DNA from: Oscheius onirici
Taxonomy: Eukaryota > Nematoda > Chromadorea > Rhabditida > Rhabditidae
DNA length: 64,000 bases
Assembly: GCA_932521025.1 (NCBI GenBank)
Contig: OW051470.1
Coordinates: forward strand, 7,922,501 to 7,986,500
Reading direction: 5' to 3'
Under the pieces are notes generated by a model. The model saw only the letters and a list, made by a program, of their open reading frames with translations, was not told where the DNA came from and did no database searches. The position numbers and the translations under genes were made by a program. Numbering within the stretch: position 1 is the stretch's first letter; the number at the start of each line of letters is the position of its first letter. Positions 59,311-64,000 of the stretch are shown in pieces.

Positions 59311-60008
59311 TAGGTTTGCCATCCCTGCCGCAACACTTCCAAATGGTTCCCAGAAGGTTTTTTGTCCTTTCGCACAGAAGATGAATCAACTTGAGTGGTT
59401 ACGGTAAACAGTATAAAAAGACTTTAAATGCATTACCGAAACCATAATTCGGTACGAGACCACCCACCTCGGGATTTCATCCACAGTTCGCCGAGTTCGG
59501 CACTTTAAAGGACTGCTCGTTGCAATCGGTCGTCAAAAAAACCGCATTTCACGAGCGCGGGAGGACGAAATTTCGGCTAAATTCAAATTACCGCCGAGTT
59601 TGGAGAGCGCGGAAAGACGATAATTCAAAATTTGGCTTGAAAACGGGAAAAACTTGGGTGACACGCTTTCTCGAACACCTGATTTTTTTTTCACATGTTC
59701 GGTTTTATATTGTCGGCCGTATCGTGTTCCCGGTAGTTATGTTTTTTTCAGAGTCATTACATGAAAAATGGCCGAGTTATAACGTATTTTCTGTTTTTCA
59801 CTGGGAGTAGAAGACCAAGTGCCAAAACACACCTATACAGTTTCGACTGTGCACTTTCTATTGAAACCGAGAACGAAAGAAATGGTTGCGTAGTTTTCTC
59901 AAAAACGTGTCACCCAGAACAAAAGTATTTTTGTCCAACATTTGAATTGGGCGGCGAACTGTGCATCATTTTCACTGTAGCTGACGTCCCGAAGGTTCTG
60001 CTTGTCAA

Positions 60009-60390
60009 CAGGGTTGGCAAACCTGGCCGGCCAGGCTGGACTTTGCGGCGGGCTAAAAAAATTCATTTCGCATCTTTTTCCGATTTTTTTTTGTTTCCAA
60101 ATACGTCCCCCGGTTAGATTTAGCTTTGTTATCAAAAAATTAGAAGAAAATCGAAAACTGACAATGAAAATCGAAGAAAACTGCTATTTTTATCGAATTT
60201 CGTAAAAAAAAAAACCGCATTTTCTTTTATTTTTGTCGCCAGCTTTCGATTTTCTTCTATTTTTTTCTGACGGCAAAACTAAATCTAATCGGGGGACATA
60301 TTTGGAAACAAAAAAAATGCGAAATGATTTTTTTTAGCCCGCCGCAAAATCCAACCTGAGCTATCTGGCCGGCCAGGTTTGCCAACCCTG
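60009..60390. mobile_element. Second hAT-like foldback, TIR CAGGGTTGGCAAACCTGGCC
   Basis: The left end CAGGGTTGGCAAACCTGG is mirrored by CCAGGTTTGCCAACCCTG. The flanks TTGTCAA and TTGGCAA are a 7-bp duplication with one change. The element is an almost complete foldback: TTCGCATCTTTTTCCGATT on the left and AAAAAATGCGAAATGATT on the right. It shares TIR text with the element at 58574. Confidence 0.82.
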
Positions 60391-60769
60391 TTGGCAAGAT
60401 GCTGAACTGGTAACTGAATCGAGCCCTGCTGAAAAAAAGCATTTTGTACTGAAAATATCTTCACAGCTACTGTCTCTTCCTTTGCAGTTGCTAACAGTAA
60501 GAAGACGCAACGGTAGCATCACGCAGGACTCTACAAATGGTGGTGTCTTGACCAAGAATGTTCTGAGGTCTGGACATGGTCCTGGTGTTACAACTACAGC
60601 AGTCTCCGAGCTATGTTTCTGTACTCTTCGGTACTGGTGTTTCCCCCGAGACATCAGAACTAGCAGGAGACACAAGTCGCCACCAGATCCATTTGCTTCG
60701 ACTAGGCGAATCCAGATCTTCTTCCAGAGAGGACCGGAAGACTGATGTCGTTGGTGGCCTTTTCCGCCT

Positions 60770-60995
60770 GATGTCTAGTCGTCTAAAATTGGCTAAAAAT
60801 AGGTCCGAAAACTGTCTTACTCCAATAAAAGTTCCCAGATTTTTTGTTACCGTGGTTACGGTAAACAGTATACATTCAGTAGTAGATTCAATTCATTACC
60901 GTAAACCATAATTCGGAACGAGACCACCCACCTTGATATTTCATCATTTTCACTGTAGCTGACGTCCTGCTTGTAAAGATGCTGAACTGGTTTTA
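60770..60995. repeat. Partial duplicate of the 58.5-60.4 kb region
   Basis: TAGTCGTCTAAAATTGGCTA and TCTTACTCCAATAA match 58489-58540. The ACCATAATTCGGAACGAGAC text matches about 59440. TTTTCACTGTAGCTGACGTCC and AGATGCTGAACTGG match 59968 and 60398. The duplicate lacks both hAT-like insertions and most of the coding exon, so it shows the pre-insertion layout at the second site. Confidence 0.7.
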
Positions 60996-61202
60996 CTCTT
61001 TTACTCTACAAAGAGCTAATCAAATTCACAGGCTTCGATCAAAAGGCATCATTGTGGGATGTATCTACTTTAGAATCACATTTTTGATGACAGCGATGAG
61101 CAAGAAAAAAGCCTCTTTCACTTACGTAAGACTGTTTACTTTCCCGAACTTACGCCTGTTTCTAGAGCTTATTTCCGTCGTACAAGCTCTAAAGTCTTCC
61201 TG

Positions 61203-61411
61203 TAAAGTCTGTACAAAAAAAGAACGCAACAGTAACCCATAAATAATTCGTTTCGAGAACCACAAACCCCTGATTTTCAGGGTAAACTGCAACAATTCAA
61301 ACCGAGTTCTTGATTTCCTCAACGGTGAATTGCCGCGCTTCAGGGGTTTGTGGTTCTCGAAGCGAAATATTTATGGGTTACTGTTGCGTTCTTTTTTTTG
61401 AACAGACTTTA
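61203..61411. mobile_element. Foldback MITE with TAAAGTCTGT ends
   Basis: The left TAAAGTCTGTACAAAAAAAG and GAACGCAACAGTAACCCATA are mirrored by TATGGGTTACTGTTGCGTTC and TTTTGAACAGACTTTA. The arms are about 75 bp, also sharing TTCGAGAACCACAAACCCCTGA, with a 65-bp centre. There is no coding capacity. Confidence 0.87.
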
Positions 61412-62196
61412 GATGACAATGAATCAAAAGACCTGCATTTTTACCCTCTTTCTGAAAAAATCTTCTCCAGCCGTTTTAGAACCTGGAACTTTTCCTATCT
61501 TCCTCCAGATTTGATATGTTTTTTTACTGATGTGAATCCTATAGTTTTTGTAGCTTCAAAACTTTGAAAAACGGCCTCAAACCGAGGCCACAGATCGCCG
61601 AGACTATAAATTCTTGCAGTAGCAGCAAGGCAATTGTCTTTTGGTTGTCAGTTCAGGCCCCTCAGGAACCCGGAATAGATAGTTCTAGATAATCGGCTTA
61701 GAGGCCCTTGGACTCTTTCTCCCTTCGTCGCAGTACTAAAAACCGAAAATACGCTGCGGAAAAATATCTGGAGAGCTAATAAAACGAGGATCCGATTCCA
61801 TTTTCTCACGATTCTTTGAAGTGGGGGTTTATTTCGTACAAATTGACCAATCCTTTTTTTGGCTCATCTTATGCCATTTTTGCGACATGGCCTAACATTT
61901 GTTGCTGGGTGGCCTATAATTTGTGACTCTAGAAAATATTTTCGGGCAAAAAAACTGATAAGAATCGTCGTGAAATGACTCGCTACTATGGAATTTCCGC
62001 CTCATCTCATTCCCAGAAGTAAATCATTCAAAACGACCCAGCCCTGCTCCAAATGTGACGTCTTTGAATACCATTCCAACCATATTTGCTGATAAGCGAC
62101 TATAAAGAGAGAACCAGTCTGTCTCAGCTTTCATAACCGGCAACACTTTTTACAGCTCATTTCTCACTTGAAACCTATTAATTTTTGGTGTTTAGA
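61412..62196. other. Intergenic, upstream of the peptide gene
   Basis: About 0.8 kb with no recognised gene. Its right end holds a TTTAG acceptor one base before the peptide ATG and a TATAAAGAG at about 62100, which could be a TATA box. Confidence 0.4.
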
Positions 62197-62498
62197 ATGC
62201 GGAAAATGCTCATCTTTATGCTATTCTTGGTCAGCGTCATGGCTAGACCGATGGAACACAATTTGGAGCTACTTCTCGAGGAAGAAATCCTCTTGGACCA
62301 GATTCATCGTGAACTGGAGCAAGAAATTGCCAATGAGGAGAAGAAAATGAAGAGAGAACTTCGTGGTGAGTTGGAAAACGAAAACAATGAGAAAAGAACA
62401 TTTTAGGAGAAGAAAACGTGATGAATTTCTTCACAGACTACAGCAAACGCTTCCCCTACGGCCAGACTGGTCTATCACAGTATCGTCCTGGTCGTTAG
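62197..62498 (+). CDS. Secreted peptide precursor, possible RPamide neuropeptide
   Basis: Exons 62197-62365 and 62407-62498 total 261 nt (86 residues). Residues 1-16 are a signal peptide (MRKMLIFMLFLVSVMA). An acidic/basic helical spacer (ELLLEEEILLDQIHRELEQE) follows. After a Lys-Arg site the protein ends FPYGQTGLSQYRPGR. Trimming the final Arg leaves ...YRPG, an amidation signal, so the predicted product is FPYGQTGLSQYRPamide. Nematode RPamides (NLP-2, NLP-22, NLP-23 groups, from memory ending in G-x-RPG) share the RP-G ending and a Gly a few residues before. The match is short. A plausible TATA box lies 100 bp upstream, and the gene is isolated. Confidence 0.62.
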
Positions 62499-63677
62499 AA
62501 GAAAAACAACTGTTTCTGAACTATTTTCTCCTAAAAAGGCTTTATATGTTTACGGGTTGCTCATAATAATTCTCTGTGTACATAAATGTCTGACCTTGTG
62601 TGAAGAAAAACTGGAAAGGGCGTGAAAGTAGAGGGAACGGAGCTGAAACTTTTGGGTCTGATTTAGACAAAACCGATTAGGATTCGTACCGTTTCCGCCA
62701 AAATCGATTTAGAACTGTACCGGTTTAGACTTCCCGATTCGGCGGCGGACTTCATATTTCCAACTGCACCGGTGTAGACAAATTTTTCTGCAATTGCGTA
62801 CATAATATTCCTACCGGTTCCTAGAATTCTCGTCTCTCGTCTACGATTTGGCAAGGGTATTGGTAAGGCTTTTACCCCTACCACCCGTCAGAAAAGCGTA
62901 AAGAATCACAGATAACAAGATACGCGATGGTCTCTTCAGATATCAGAACATCCGAGACATGCAGAAAAGGACTTGGAACCCATGTTGCTTGTTGGCTGGT
63001 TCTTCTTGCAGTCCCTGTTCGCTCTAAAGAGTCTTTTCCCGTTGATCCCCTCTTCTCGTCTTGCTAGTTCTGCCGCCGATGGTTCCCAGAGAGTGAGGTC
63101 TCTCAGTGAACACTATCGATTAGACTTTATGAAGATGACTGCGTCTTCCACCTCATCTGCTGCCATCGTCAGCTCTCGAGAGACTTTCTTCACCAGGAGC
63201 ATCATCGTCCAGAAGTAAGGCCCGTCTTGAGCATCGGTGCAGTTATGAAAGGAGCGATTGGAAGAGGAGAAGGAAGGGCTCATGGTTCAGCTTCCACTGC
63301 ATGGTTCCGTCTGGCTCAGTTGTACTTAGGAAAAAGAGCACAGAGTCTATTCCATCTTGATGCCAAACTCTCCGTTAACCAGATAATTGTCCAAATTCGG
63401 CACTCTTCGCTCACGACTAAAGCAAAGTCTGCTCTTCCTTCCAGTACTCCTAGACAAAGACAGATGAGTAGAAGCAACGCCATCCGGAGCTGGCTCGTCT
63501 CTTCTTTCCGACAAAACGATAGGAAACGTGTCTTATTTAATCCTCTCAGCTTCCAATCCTGGTGCTCCGGAGCTTTTTTTCCTTGCCCTGTCGTCTATTG
63601 AGGGAGATTGTGGCGACGTTGGAGGAGAAGCCAGCTGCCATCAGTTGAAGAACAGAGTCAGTAGGGACTCAAACATT
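62499..63677. other. No gene recognised
   Basis: About 1.2 kb. Open frames at 62973-63218 and 63227-63601 (+) are Ser/Leu-rich without a domain. Minus-strand stretches here might be introns or the 3' UTR of the gene entering at the right edge. I could not support exons. Confidence 0.4.
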
Positions 63678-64000
63678 TCAAAAGGACCACTGGCAGACTT
63701 TCATGCTGCTTGGAACGGACAGTCTTCTTTGAGGTAATGTCGACCATCTTCCCGTCACAGTCGTCTCGTTCTTTGGCCTTCCTACTGAACTTTGAGCTGT
63801 ATCAGATTCTCCAGCTGAGATAATATTCTTCAGATCAGCGACTCCGGAATTCTGATCCGAAAGCCACTTTTTCATCTCATCTCTGTTCTCCACTCGAATT
63901 CCGGCTTTACCTTTCTAATCGACTAGTCTTTCTGGTGTTTCCAAAGAACTTTCAGCCGAATAAAGTGGTAGTCATTCTTGTACTGCTGGCCCGACTTGAG
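63678..64000 (-). CDS. 3' end of an unrecognised gene, cut by the window edge
   Basis: Read from the right edge, one exon (LKSGQQYKNDYHFIRLK) meets a GTTCTT donor. A 38-nt intron ending GATTAG leads in phase 0 to KGKAGIRVENRDEMKKWLSD, continuing to a stop at 63678. The codons read like protein and the joined frame is clean. The 5' part lies outside the window. No family recognised. Confidence 0.45.

Larger units (their letters stand above)
58574..59327. mobile_element. hAT-like non-autonomous element with 7-bp target duplication
   Basis: The ends are CAGGGATAGCAAACC and GGTTTGCCATCCCTG. They are flanked by CCGCAAC at 58567-58573 and 59328-59334. The CAGGG start is typical of hAT TIRs, although hAT duplications are usually 8 bp. 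Inside are a long foldback (58670-58935) and a short tandem array (59202-59310). There is no transposase. Confidence 0.8.
58233..59395 (-). pseudogene. C-terminal exons of an unrecognised gene, one exon split by a transposon
   Basis: The last exon, 58445-58233, reads NLEESLTNIAVWLVDYVKML through LPSFQSLSK and a TAA. The previous exon ends at 58533 (donor GTAAGATAG) and reads LIHLLCERTKNLLGTIWKCC on one side of the insertion (59328 upward) and GKQTQLADYVIG on the other (58566 downward). Removing the 58574-59327 element and one copy of the CCGCAAC duplication restores one open exon in phase with the last. The sequence is helical with no domain I recognise. An upstream exon may exist near 59475-59545 (DEIPR, then GTGGGT). 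With the element in place the frame stops, so the gene is probably dead unless the element is spliced out. Confidence 0.55.

Noticed and set aside
60361-60675. 104-codon minus-strand frame ending in the second hAT-like element
   Set aside because: It runs into the transposon, shows no domain, and the plus strand is equally open over the same bases.

Overview
The window looks like nuclear DNA of a nematode. It has many short introns (about 40-90 nt) ending in TTTCAG or TTTTAG. It encodes a FLP-25-type FMRFamide-like precursor, a nematode family. It also carries small BTB genes and is dense in small foldback transposons. No rRNA, tRNA gene, CRISPR array or bacterial-style operon was seen. Exon coordinates were derived by hand from splice consensus, reading phase and remembered family alignments, so individual junctions may be off by a few bases.

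Layout. 0-0.6 kb: a small single-pass membrane protein (+). 0.5-8.9 kb: two tandem ataxin-2 genes (-), a long copy and a short copy, each with Lsm, LsmAD and PAM2. 9.5-9.9 kb: a pipsqueak-type HTH gene (-). 10.2-12.3 kb: a PHF14-like PHD-finger protein (-). 13.7-15.6 kb: a flp-25-like neuropeptide gene (-) with a foldback element in its intron. 17.5-19.1 kb: an uncharacterised Cys-containing protein (-). 19.9-21.0 kb: GIPC (+). 21.2-25.5 kb: a transposon graveyard with a terminal-inverted-repeat element holding integrase-like remnants and a broken RTE-type LINE.

25.6-33.8 kb: the SMARCAD1/Fun30 remodeller (+), whose 3.7-kb GC-AG intron holds a complete PP1-like phosphatase gene on the other strand plus a LINE tail. 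34.1-41.5 kb: the U4/U6 snRNP protein PRPF3 (+), whose 3.4-kb intron holds antisense BTB genes and a small transposon. 41.9-45.9 kb: an unrecognised + strand gene that may in turn enclose a multi-RING gene (-). 46.1-54.0 kb: the PITPNM/RdgB lipid-transfer protein (-). 55.0-56.8 kb: the PP4 catalytic subunit (+). 57.2-58.2 kb: mitochondrial glutaredoxin 5 (+). 58.2-61.4 kb: a gene fragment broken by a hAT-like element, a partial duplicate of the region, and further foldbacks. 62.2-62.5 kb: a possible RPamide neuropeptide precursor (+). 63.7-64.0 kb: the 3' end of a further - strand gene.

The most unusual themes are opposite-strand genes lodged in single large introns of conserved host genes (two clear cases, one possible), a tandem ataxin-2 pair, two hidden neuropeptide precursors that only appear after splicing, a recurrent AAATTAAG 3' splice site, and an exon interrupted by a small transposon with a related transposon-free copy nearby.
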